Shown one piece after another: positions 43,617-51,567 of a DNA stretch of 64,000 nt. Both the position numbers and the translations under genes were made by a program. Position 1 is the stretch's first letter. Every line of letters starts with the position of its first letter. Below the pieces are notes generated by a model. The model was given only the letters and a program-made list of their open reading frames with translations. It was not told the origin of the DNA and did not search any database. Source of the stretch: Bacillota bacterium (GTDB taxonomy: Bacteria > Bacillota > UBA4882 > UBA8346); contig JAEVYU010000065.1 in assembly GCA_023392595.1 (NCBI GenBank), forward strand, positions 30,298 through 94,297, given 5' to 3'.

Positions 43617-44918
43617 TTATCCCGCAACGCTCGCCCAAAAAGCAAACCCCGGATTGTCTTCTCCTTCATAGGAAGCCAAACAGCTTTCTTCCCGGGTTAA
43701 CGCCGCAAGAAAGTCACCGTTGATAACGGCCTTGGCTTTGCCTACAATCTCTCCCCGCTCCACCAGAAGGCATTGGTCCGCTGTTAATGAAAAATGGCCT
43801 GAACTTGCATCCTGGGTATGTAAACCTAAAATCGAATATACTATCATTCCCTGTTGAGTTTGCTTAATTAATTGTTCCCAGGTATCCATGGTTCGGCTGC
43901 TCTTGATAAAAAATCCCCCCGAAGGAATCGGTGTGGGAATGAGTCCTGCTTTTTTGGCATATTTCAGGCTAAGTATCGGTGTCTTCAGCCTTCCCTCACT
44001 AATAAAGGAGGCTTTACCTCCAGCCACGCACTCGCTGGTACATGGGTACGACATTGCCCGATAGGGCAATAAAGTATTGACTTCTAAAGATAAATCCTTT
44101 CGCAATACTTGTTTTTCCTTCTTGAAATCTTCAAGCTCAAAGCGGCTTTGGCGATTTACGACTAAACTACCGTAGAGATTGGTTAATAAAAATTGCCCTA
44201 AAAAAGACTCAAAAATCCCCGGTGGGAAAAGAAGTCGCATCTTTCCGCCAACTTCCCGCGGGGGACTTACAGCCAGCAACGAAGCAATATTAGCGGTATT
44301 TTCAATCACCCGATTTATTTCCGATTCGGTGGGCCATTTTTTTTCTCCATAACTTTCCCCATAACAATCATTGGCTTCAAAAAAGAAATCCACCGGACTC
44401 TGGGAATAAGCCACTTGTAACCCTTCGGAATTCAGAATGACTCGGGAACCCTCATAACAACGGACTTTTCCATCTATTTTTTTAATGCCCCGCTGGCTCA
44501 AAAATTGTAATCCCTGTTCCAATAAATGAAACGGTAAAGGATCTTGATGGTCGATAATGTTTTTGACTCGCTCATCTAAGAGCGCCACTTGAGGGATATT
44601 TTCAGGCTTATAAAGACCCACTCCATCGGGATCATAATAAGCGGTCGCCCGCCAAACATCCATATATTCCGTGAAATTATTAACAACACCAGAGTCAAGC
44701 TTGGCTGAAGTGAATTTGTGACCCGCCCAGATAAGATATATTTCACCACTAATACTTCTTTTATATCCCGGAGCCGAATATGGACCGCCAATACGGTTAT
44801 TCTTGAGACCAACTTCAAATCCTCTGGTTTCATATAAATCGATTCGCCAAGCTGTTAATTCCCGATTTTGTCTTGAATAATCATTTAATCGTTCCGCCAG
44901 AATCGTTGCCAACTCCAT
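43617..44918 (-). CDS. tldE: TldE/PmbA-type metallopeptidase partner
   Basis: A 433-residue protein from the ATG at 44918 (MELATILAERL), preceded by GGGGGGAATTAAA. The layout fits the TldE/PmbA half of the TldD-TldE pair: an amino-terminal alpha/beta domain, then a beta-rich domain with LYGSLVVNRQSRFE and a carboxy-terminal SGHFSLTADQCLLVERGEIVGKAK strand set. TldE lacks the metal-binding helix and forms a heterodimer with TldD. It starts one base after the tldD stop, so the two are coupled. The amino-terminal part is divergent, which lowers certainty on the exact subfamily. Confidence 0.83.
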   Translation of the reverse strand: MELATILAERLNDYSRQNRELTAWRIDLYETRGFEVGLKNNRIGGPYSAPGYKRSISGEIYLIWAGHKFTSAKLDSGVVNNFTEYMDVWRATAYYDPDGVGLYKPENIPQVALLDERVKNIIDHQDPLPFHLLEQGLQFLSQRGIKKIDGKVRCYEGSRVILNSEGLQVAYSQSPVDFFFEANDCYGESYGEKKWPTESEINRVIENTANIASLLAVSPPREVGGKMRLLFPPGIFESFLGQFLLTNLYGSLVVNRQSRFELEDFKKEKQVLRKDLSLEVNTLLPYRAMSYPCTSECVAGGKASFISEGRLKTPILSLKYAKKAGLIPTPIPSGGFFIKSSRTMDTWEQLIKQTQQGMIVYSILGLHTQDASSGHFSLTADQCLLVERGEIVGKAKAVINGDFLAALTREESCLASYEGEDNPGFAFWASVAG

Positions 44919-44919
44919 T

Positions 44920-46401
44920 TTAATTCCCCCCAATTGTTACTTCGGGATTTTTATCAATGACCAAAAAATAATGGGAACCACCACAGCTTGGTACTCCTTG
45001 TCCCATTTTACCACAAGTCCCGATAGCGTCGATCTGTAGCTGACCAATGGCAGCTTTGACGGATTGCAATACCGATAAAATTTTGCCACTGAAAATTGCA
45101 GGCTTATAAAGAACAGGTTCCTGAGATAACTGGTAAATTCCCGAACAATGAAAAACAAAATCGCCGAAGGCCGGGTTGACCTGACCGCCTTGAAAACCTG
45201 CCAAATACAAAACATTTTCATCAGCCTTCATTAAATGGTTATCGATTAAGATATGATAAAGATCTTCCGGAGTCACGGACTCAAAATCCCGGTTAAGGGG
45301 GAGCGGTTTTTCCATTTCAATGCGAATATTGCTCATTCTGGCAATCGGGAGATGAAAGAAATTCTCAACCCGTTCAGCCCCGGTGTATGGAACACCTGCC
45401 CGATCCGCTGAAAAAATATCGGAAAGACCCGCATTCAGTTTTCCATGATCGACAATTTTGACGGTCTGACGAATTTCTCCCACTGCGCTTACGGGCTGAT
45501 AAGCATAATCCCCTTCAAGGGGCCCGTCAATGATTGACAAACCAGAGTCAGCCACAGTCATTCCGGTTTTAAAATGTCCATTTTCGCCAAGAATGGAACT
45601 TTCAATCGCATCGGTTTCCGCAGCATGGCCAAAAGCCTCATGGGCGAGTCCTTTTGCCAAAGCATAATCAATCACCAGTTTATAATGTCCACCTGCCAGC
45701 GTAGAAGCTGATAATAAATTCAATGCCAACTGAGTGGCTTTTTTGGCCCTCTCTTGGATTTTACGGCGGTTCTCTTGTTTAATGAGCACGCCCAAGTCAA
45801 TCCCGGACAAATTGGCAAAAGTGGTGGCTGTGTCATCCGTGGATTTAGCGGTAATACTATGATACAACATCGAACGAGGCGTATTGAATACCGTATCGGT
45901 ACCGTCAGAACGAATAATTCGCCATTCTTCGTCGGTCAGACGCAGCAGAGTACGGACAGATAATCGGGAATCCATAACCGTTAATTCGTTGTTCAGTTCT
46001 TTTAGCCGGGTTTCGATCTCCGTCAAGCTCAATGTACCGTATGGATTATCTAATTGAATCTCTCTTCGGGTATGATGTTCCTTTAGCTTGAAAATCTCTA
46101 CATTAGGTTCCCCCTGAAAGCTTTTACTCTGCTCGGCCAGGAAAGCCGCCTTCTCGAACAAGTCTTTCATAATCTCTTCGTTAATCTGATCGGCTGCTGC
46201 AAAACCGATGTACCCTTCGGGTGTAAAAACCTGAAGGCCCATTCCTTCCAGATTGCCGCTACTGATTTCTTCCGTTTTGCCGTTATTGATATGAACTCCT
46301 AAATCTTTTCGGCTTTGCAAACGTAAAATAAAATACAATCCCTTGGCCATACCAATTTTTTTGGCTAAATCGATAATTTGATGATATTGATCAACTCTCA
46401 C
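44920..46401 (-). CDS. tldD: TldD metalloprotease subunit
   Basis: About 493 residues from the GTG at 46401 (MRVDQYHQII), seven bases after GAGGTG; an ATG at 46416 lies before that site. The metal site HExxxH is clear in GLAHEAFGHAAETDAIESS. Other family features are the LGVHINNGKTEEISSGNLEGMGLQVF opening strand set, GPLEGDYAYQPVSAVGEIRQTVKIVDHGKL, and the final CGKMGQGVPSCGGSHYFLV. TldD-TldE trims the leader of modified peptides such as microcin B17 in E. coli and degrades unfolded peptides. I see no precursor peptide gene close by. Confidence 0.92.
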   Translation of the reverse strand: MRVDQYHQIIDLAKKIGMAKGLYFILRLQSRKDLGVHINNGKTEEISSGNLEGMGLQVFTPEGYIGFAAADQINEEIMKDLFEKAAFLAEQSKSFQGEPNVEIFKLKEHHTRREIQLDNPYGTLSLTEIETRLKELNNELTVMDSRLSVRTLLRLTDEEWRIIRSDGTDTVFNTPRSMLYHSITAKSTDDTATTFANLSGIDLGVLIKQENRRKIQERAKKATQLALNLLSASTLAGGHYKLVIDYALAKGLAHEAFGHAAETDAIESSILGENGHFKTGMTVADSGLSIIDGPLEGDYAYQPVSAVGEIRQTVKIVDHGKLNAGLSDIFSADRAGVPYTGAERVENFFHLPIARMSNIRIEMEKPLPLNRDFESVTPEDLYHILIDNHLMKADENVLYLAGFQGGQVNPAFGDFVFHCSGIYQLSQEPVLYKPAIFSGKILSVLQSVKAAIGQLQIDAIGTCGKMGQGVPSCGGSHYFLVIDKNPEVTIGGN

Positions 46402-46597
46402 TTTTCGGCACCTCATTTTTTATCAATTGACAATCGAGAATTGACATTGATAAAGGATAATGTTAAAAACTCTATTCAAAACCGATTATGACAATTCGTT
46501 CTCTTCTCTAATACCACCTGCATGAGAGGGGCACCCTTACACCTATTATGAGCTTTGTTTTTAATCTCAATTCTCAATTTTGAATTCTCAAGTGATT

Positions 46598-46957
46598 TCA
46601 TTTAAACAGGTGTTCAGCCCTAATTTTTGTTTCCGCAGCAACGACTTGCGGAGCAAATACATTCAGCAAGCCTTCACTAAAAGCCTGGAGATCAAGTTGC
46701 GGCAACCAAGAAAATAAATCCACTGTTAAAAATTTTTGCTCAGGGAAGACCTGGATTAATAAATAGGAAACCTCATTGATTTCTCCACTAATCCGTATTC
46801 CTTTATTATGCGTCTCAAAACGTAATCCAACTTTCCCGTTATCAGTGGTGGAAATTATGCGGTTCATTTCCGTTTCTAGCCCCTCTGGATCCTCCCAACA
46901 CGGATTTTGGCACAGATAAAGGTCGGCCATATAGTGCCGTCCAAACCCCATTTTCAA
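46598..46957 (-). CDS. S-adenosylmethionine decarboxylase-like (SpeD-related) protein without the full active site
   Basis: A 119-residue protein from a TTG at 46957, nine bases after GGAGG. GRHYMADLYLC at the start and QVFPEQKFLTVDLFSW in the centre align with GRHxxADxYGC and HTWPExxxAAVDVFTC of bacterial SpeD. In this alignment Ser64, the pyruvoyl-forming serine, is kept. The glutamate before it is Val63, the processing His is Gln69, and the catalytic Cys is Trp84. A working decarboxylase is therefore unlikely. It may be a structural or regulatory derivative. It lies between the beta-CASP gene and tldD. Confidence 0.62.
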   Translation of the reverse strand: MKMGFGRHYMADLYLCQNPCWEDPEGLETEMNRIISTTDNGKVGLRFETHNKGIRISGEINEVSYLLIQVFPEQKFLTVDLFSWLPQLDLQAFSEGLLNVFAPQVVAAETKIRAEHLFK

Positions 46958-47046
46958 CCGGACACCCCTCCCCCTTCGTCATTTTCATATCTCTCTATCA
47001 TATGTAAATGAACGAATAGGGGGAAACGCGTCTTGATAAATTGTTT

Positions 47047-48657
47047 TTATTCCATTGATTTTTTTAGTTCTTGTTCCAAGTCGGCCATTAATTTCTTCAT
47101 CCGATCAACAAGTGGTGATACCCGATCTAAATCCCGTTCCTGTCCCGGTTGCTTTATTTGAAGGTGTAATTGTAAAACAGAATGTTCCAAATCGCCTACA
47201 ACTTTTTCGAGTCCAAAATTATTAAGCTTCGGCCTTGTCATCATCGAATCCAGGTGAGGCTCGGTATTTAATACAAAACGTTCACCCCAGCGGGGAATAA
47301 GGGGATTGATATTCAAGCGCTGTTGAATTATACCGGCCAAATCTTTTTGAGCGCCATTTTCACCATGAACAATAAAGAGCCCTCTTGGTTTTTTCGTAAA
47401 ACCATTCAACCACTCCAACAAACCCGCTTGATCGGCGTGGGCCGAAAAGCCTCCTATGGAATGTACTTTGGCTTGAACATTGACCTCTTCGCCCATAATT
47501 TTAACGACCTTGGCGCCTTCTAAGAGTCTTCGCCCCAAAGTATCTTCAGCTTGGTAACCAACAAATAAAATATGAGATTCCGGACGCCACAGGTTATGTT
47601 TTAAATGATGTAAAATACGTCCGGCTTCGCACATCCCGCTGGCGGAAATAATTATCGCCCCCTTGGCAGTGGCGTTTAATTGTTTGGATTCCTCTACGCT
47701 CCGTACAAAATGAAGATTCGGGAACTCAAAGGGACTCTCATTGGCAGCGAAGAATTCCCGAGTTTCTTCATCGTAACACTCAGGATTATCCCGATAAATT
47801 TCAGTCACGGAAACCGCCATCGGACTATCGATATAAACCGGCACCCGTGGAATTTTTCCATTGCGGAGTAACCCTTTGATGTAATATAACAAATCCTGGG
47901 TACGGCCGACTGCAAAAGCAGGAATCACCAGATTTCCGCCGGATTTAACCGCATCGGTGATTATTTTACGTAATAATTCGACCTTTTGATCCTGGTCTTC
48001 ATGAATTCGGTTTCCATAAGTGGATTCAATCAGTAAATAATCAGCATCTGCAATGGAGGTCGGATCCTCAATAATCGGTTGATTTTTCTGGCCTAAATCT
48101 CCGGAAAATACTATCTTGGTGGTCGTTCCGCCCTCGGAGACAAACACTTCAATAATCGCCGATCCCAAAATATGTCCGGCATCCCAAAAACGGACCCGCA
48201 CTCCGGGTAGAGGTTGAAATTCTTCCGAATACTGTTTAGCCCTAAACTGGCTCAAACAATTTAAAGCTTCCGCCGCCGTATATAGTGGTTCCTCTGCAGG
48301 AACACCGGCCCTTTGACGCTTACGATTGCGCCATTCGATTTCCATTTCCTGAATGTGTCCGGAGTCTGGAAGAACAATTTTACATAATTCCTGAGTTGCT
48401 TTAGTAGCATAAATCTCTTTTTTAAAGCCGAACTTGCACAACTTTGGGATAAGGCCGGAATGATCGATATGGGCATGGGTTAATAACATAAAATCCAAAG
48501 TGCCGGGATTGAAAATAAAATCCTGATGGTTGAGTTGCCGGATTTCTTTCGGACCTTGAAACATTCCACAATCCACCAGGAAACGGCCGGAACGGGTTTC
48601 CACCAGATAACTGGAACCGGTGACGGTTCCAGCGGCGCCGCAAAAGGTAATTTGCAT
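47047..48657 (-). CDS. Beta-CASP metallo-beta-lactamase-fold RNase-like protein
   Basis: A 536-residue protein. The MBL motifs are LLTHAHIDHSGLIP (HxHxDH), a later metal histidine in DAGHILGSA, and SGDLGQKNQPI. The beta-CASP region has the DADYLLIESTYGNRIH motif, GNLVIPAFAVGRTQDLLYYI, PVYIDSPMAVSVTEIYR, and IISASGMCEAGRILHHLKHNL, and it ends with FSAHADQAGLLEWL and LFIVHGE. This is the archaeal/bacterial CPSF-like group, separate from RNase J. Endo- or exonucleolytic RNA processing is expected. AGGAGG precedes the ATG. It is divergent from tRNA-Pro. Confidence 0.9.
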   Translation of the reverse strand: MQITFCGAAGTVTGSSYLVETRSGRFLVDCGMFQGPKEIRQLNHQDFIFNPGTLDFMLLTHAHIDHSGLIPKLCKFGFKKEIYATKATQELCKIVLPDSGHIQEMEIEWRNRKRQRAGVPAEEPLYTAAEALNCLSQFRAKQYSEEFQPLPGVRVRFWDAGHILGSAIIEVFVSEGGTTTKIVFSGDLGQKNQPIIEDPTSIADADYLLIESTYGNRIHEDQDQKVELLRKIITDAVKSGGNLVIPAFAVGRTQDLLYYIKGLLRNGKIPRVPVYIDSPMAVSVTEIYRDNPECYDEETREFFAANESPFEFPNLHFVRSVEESKQLNATAKGAIIISASGMCEAGRILHHLKHNLWRPESHILFVGYQAEDTLGRRLLEGAKVVKIMGEEVNVQAKVHSIGGFSAHADQAGLLEWLNGFTKKPRGLFIVHGENGAQKDLAGIIQQRLNINPLIPRWGERFVLNTEPHLDSMMTRPKLNNFGLEKVVGDLEHSVLQLHLQIKQPGQERDLDRVSPLVDRMKKLMADLEQELKKSME

Positions 48658-48738
48658 GAGTTTCCTCCTCTACATGAAGTCAATGATTTTTTATACCAGT
48701 TCCCAGCCGAAAGAAACCATTTAGTTTCATAAAAAGTT

Positions 48739-48767
48739 TTGACAAACCGGCTGCTCTCTGTTATACT
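48739..48767 (+). promoter_or_regulatory. Promoter of tRNA-Pro
   Basis: A perfect TTGACA (48739-48744), a 17-base spacer and TATACT (48762-48767), 17 bases before the tRNA. Confidence 0.85.
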
Positions 48768-48784
48768 TATACCTGTACCTTTTC

Positions 48785-48861
48785 CGGGGTGTGGCTCAGC
48801 TTGGTAGAGCGTTCGGTTCGGGACCGAAAGGCCGGAGGTTCAAATCCTCTCACCCCGACCA
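48785..48861 (+). tRNA. tRNA-Pro (anticodon CGG)
   Basis: A 77-base cloverleaf with acceptor CGGGGTG/CACCCCG, D arm GCTC...GAGC, anticodon stem TTCGG/CCGAA around TTCGGGA (anticodon CGG), T arm GGAGG-TTCAAAT-CCTCT, and an encoded CCA end. Confidence 0.95.
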
Positions 48862-48887
48862 TTTCAAGAATTGATGATTAGTAAAAA

Positions 48888-48932
48888 TAAAAGCCGCAAG
48901 GCTTTTTTTTAAAAACTTCGGCTTTTTTCACC
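48888..48932. terminator. Bidirectional terminator between tRNA-Pro and deoA
   Basis: AAAAGCC-GCAA-GGCTTTTTTTT ends the tRNA transcript on the plus strand. A larger stem using AAAAGCCG and the CGGCTTTTTT at about 48919-48928 can form for the minus-strand deoA message, whose stop is about 35 bases away. Confidence 0.75.
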
Positions 48933-48965
48933 AATTCCCTTTATTTTTCTGCAATAAAGTTAGTG

Positions 48966-50276
48966 TTAAATAACATCTCGGATCAATGCTGCCGGGTTTA
49001 CTTTACTTTCGCTCCAATGAAAACAGTCTGCCACCTCAGATACAACTGCGCTTGCCCCAATTTGCTCCCGCGCATAAACTTCTGCAATAACAGCACCTTT
49101 GATTACATAGTCTCCTACTTTGGCTGAAAGTTTAATTCCTACATCGGGTTTGATAATGTCCTCCAATTTATTTCGTCCGGCGCCTAATTTCATAGCGCAA
49201 AGCCCCAGCGCCCGGCAATCAATCCGCTCAATCCAACCATCTTTCGGAGCCAACACCGGCTGGATTACCGGCGCCAAAGGTAAAAGACCCGGTTCTTCCA
49301 CAACTCGGGAATCTCCTCCCTGAGCGGTTATCAATTGTTGGAGTTTGGCGGCCCCGGCACCACTCTCCAACATTTTCTTCATTAATTCGGTTCCTGCTTC
49401 CGGTGAGGTTGAACGCTCAGCCAGGTAGGCCATATACCCACCCAATATCAGACATAATTCGGTTAAATCAGAGGGACCTTCCCCCCGCAGTGTCTGAATC
49501 GCTTCCACGACCTCCAGACTATTACCGATAGCCCGGCCCAATGGTTCATTCATATCGCTTAATACGGCCTTAAAACGGCGGCCCGCCCGGTTGCCGATTT
49601 CCACCATGGTTCTGGCGAGCTCCAAAGCCTGATCATAATCACGCATAAACGCACCGTCGCCGAACTTAACGTCCAGTAAAACTCCGTCAGCGCCAGCCGC
49701 CAGTTTTTTAGACACAATGCTGCTGGCGATCAAGGGAATGCTTTCAACCGTAGCCGTTAAGTCTCTTAATGCATAGAGTTTCTTGTCTGCCGGTACCATA
49801 TGTCCGCTTTGACCAACCAGGGCAACACCGATTCTTGCCACTTGGCTTAAAAACTGTTCCTGGGGTAAACTGGTTTTAAAACCTGGAATTGCTTCTAATT
49901 TATCAATGGTTCCTCCGGTATGGCCTAATCCTCTACCGGACATCTTGGCAACGGGTATTCCGGCTGAAGCCACGAGCGGAATCAAGACCAACGAAGTCTT
50001 ATCGCCCACTCCACCCGTACTGTGCTTATCAACCTTGGGACCGGATATTCCGGATAGGTCAATCATTTCTCCGGAACCCGCCATCTCCAAGGTTAAATAG
50101 GTGCATTCATCAAAGGTCATTCCTTGAAAATAGACTGCCATGCACCATGCGCTCATTTGATAATCAGGGATTTCCCCCGCCACAAACCCATGAATCAGAT
50201 AATGAATTTCATCGCGGGTCAATTCCTCGCCTTCACGCTTTTTCCATATCAGATCATAAACTCTCATGTTTTCCAT
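48966..50276 (-). CDS. deoA: Pyrimidine-nucleoside phosphorylase
   Basis: A 436-residue member of the thymidine/pyrimidine phosphorylase family (the Bacillus gene is called pdp). It has the small helical domain, the phosphate-binding KHSTGGVGDKTSLVLIPLVA (20 residues), the substrate stretch MSGRGLGHTGGTIDKLEAIPGF, and the carboxy-terminal domain with GLCAMKLGAGRNKLED. It releases the base from uridine, deoxyuridine or thymidine with phosphate, giving (deoxy)ribose-1-phosphate. That product is the substrate of the phosphopentomutase encoded 102 bases upstream, so the two form a salvage operon. GAGGTGA precedes the ATG. Confidence 0.94.
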   Translation of the reverse strand: MENMRVYDLIWKKREGEELTRDEIHYLIHGFVAGEIPDYQMSAWCMAVYFQGMTFDECTYLTLEMAGSGEMIDLSGISGPKVDKHSTGGVGDKTSLVLIPLVASAGIPVAKMSGRGLGHTGGTIDKLEAIPGFKTSLPQEQFLSQVARIGVALVGQSGHMVPADKKLYALRDLTATVESIPLIASSIVSKKLAAGADGVLLDVKFGDGAFMRDYDQALELARTMVEIGNRAGRRFKAVLSDMNEPLGRAIGNSLEVVEAIQTLRGEGPSDLTELCLILGGYMAYLAERSTSPEAGTELMKKMLESGAGAAKLQQLITAQGGDSRVVEEPGLLPLAPVIQPVLAPKDGWIERIDCRALGLCAMKLGAGRNKLEDIIKPDVGIKLSAKVGDYVIKGAVIAEVYAREQIGASAVVSEVADCFHWSESKVNPAALIRDVI

Positions 50277-50378
50277 GCTGTCACCTCATGTTATGGCGCA
50301 TTCGCGTAGTCATGCTCACTGAAGCTCTTTTATTACAAATTTTTATCCTGCCAAATCTCAACCCTGATTTTAATATGT

Positions 50379-51551
50379 CTATAAAACGATTCGGCTGGCA
50401 AATTCCTCTCCCACCGGCCATGGTTCAAGATTAAACCAGACGCATAAAGAAGCCGCGATATCTGCAAAAGTACTCCGGGTGCCAAGGTTAATACCTGCAG
50501 GTAATCCAGGTCCCATTATCAACAAAGGCGTATATTCTCTTGAATGATCCGTACTGGGAGTTGTAGGGTCACAACCATGATCCCCCGTAATTATCAAAAC
50601 ATCACCTTGACCTAGTTTCGGTAAGTTTTGACCGAGCCAATGGTCAAATTCCTGTAAAGCCTGGCCATACCCTTTGGGATCATTTCGGTGGCCGTAAAGC
50701 ATATCAAAATCAACGCAATTCGCAAAGACAAGTCCCTCAAAATCACGTTCAATGAGTTCACTAAGAAATGCCAGAGTCTCCGGATTGTTATGGGTATGGT
50801 TGGAATCGGTTAAACCCTGGAAACTGAAGATATCTTCAATTTTCCCCACACCATAAACCGTAAAGCCCGCTTTCTTCAAGCGATCAAGCACCGTTTCCGA
50901 AAACGGCTTCAATGAAAAATCCTTCCGCCCGGGTGTGCGATAGAAAGAGCCCGGTTTTCCCAGGAATGGACGGGCAATCACCCGGCCTACTCCATGTTTT
51001 CCTTTTAAGATTTCACGGGCAATTTCACAAAAACCATACTGTTGCTCCAATGGAAAAATTTCCTCATGGGCCGCAATCTGAAAAACACTGTCTGCTGAGG
51101 TATAAACTATCAATTTTTTAGTATGAATATGTTCTTCGCCGAGTTCAGCAATAATTTCCGTCCCGGAGGCCGCCTTATTTCCAAGTATGCCATGACCCGT
51201 CCTTCGGGTAAATTCATGAATGACTTCATCAGGAAAACCCTGAGGATATACGGGAAAAGGTCGGGGAAGAACGAGCCCAGACATTTCCCAATGTCCGGTA
51301 GTGGTATCTTTTCCTGCCGAACGCTCCGCCATTTTTCCAAAAATCAAACCTTCGGCAGCGGAAGAAACGCCTAAAACATCCGTTAATTTACCAAGCCCTG
51401 CCGCTTCCATATTCGGTAAATTCAAGCCTCCTAAGGCTTTAGCAATATTGGCCAAAGTATTGCTTCCCTGATCGCCGTAATCTGCAGCGTCGGGTAACTC
51501 ACCCACTCCAACACTATCCAGTACAATCAAAAAAATACGTTTGATTTTCAT
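50379..51551 (-). CDS. deoB: Phosphopentomutase
   Basis: A 390-residue enzyme of the alkaline phosphatase superfamily, starting at MKIKRIFLIVLDSVGVGELP (ATG at 51551, with GAGGAG eight bases ahead). Metal and phosphate sites are seen in LDSVGVGELPDAADYGD, the phospho-acceptor threonine in SAGKDTTTGHWEM, CVDFDMLYGHRNDP and ITGDHGCDPTTPSTDHSREYTPLL. It interconverts (deoxy)ribose-1- and -5-phosphate, linking nucleoside breakdown by DeoA to central metabolism. It begins 16 bases after the stop of the GGDEF-EAL gene. Confidence 0.96.
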   Translation of the reverse strand: MKIKRIFLIVLDSVGVGELPDAADYGDQGSNTLANIAKALGGLNLPNMEAAGLGKLTDVLGVSSAAEGLIFGKMAERSAGKDTTTGHWEMSGLVLPRPFPVYPQGFPDEVIHEFTRRTGHGILGNKAASGTEIIAELGEEHIHTKKLIVYTSADSVFQIAAHEEIFPLEQQYGFCEIAREILKGKHGVGRVIARPFLGKPGSFYRTPGRKDFSLKPFSETVLDRLKKAGFTVYGVGKIEDIFSFQGLTDSNHTHNNPETLAFLSELIERDFEGLVFANCVDFDMLYGHRNDPKGYGQALQEFDHWLGQNLPKLGQGDVLIITGDHGCDPTTPSTDHSREYTPLLIMGPGLPAGINLGTRSTFADIAASLCVWFNLEPWPVGEEFASRIVL

Positions 51552-51567
51552 CTTTTGCTCCTCGGTT

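Noticed and set aside
49889..50434. 181-codon open frame on the plus strand
   Set aside because: It is the reverse of deoA and the deoB-deoA gap; sequence is Arg/Ser/Pro-rich and lacks initiation signals, while the opposite strand has a clear enzyme.
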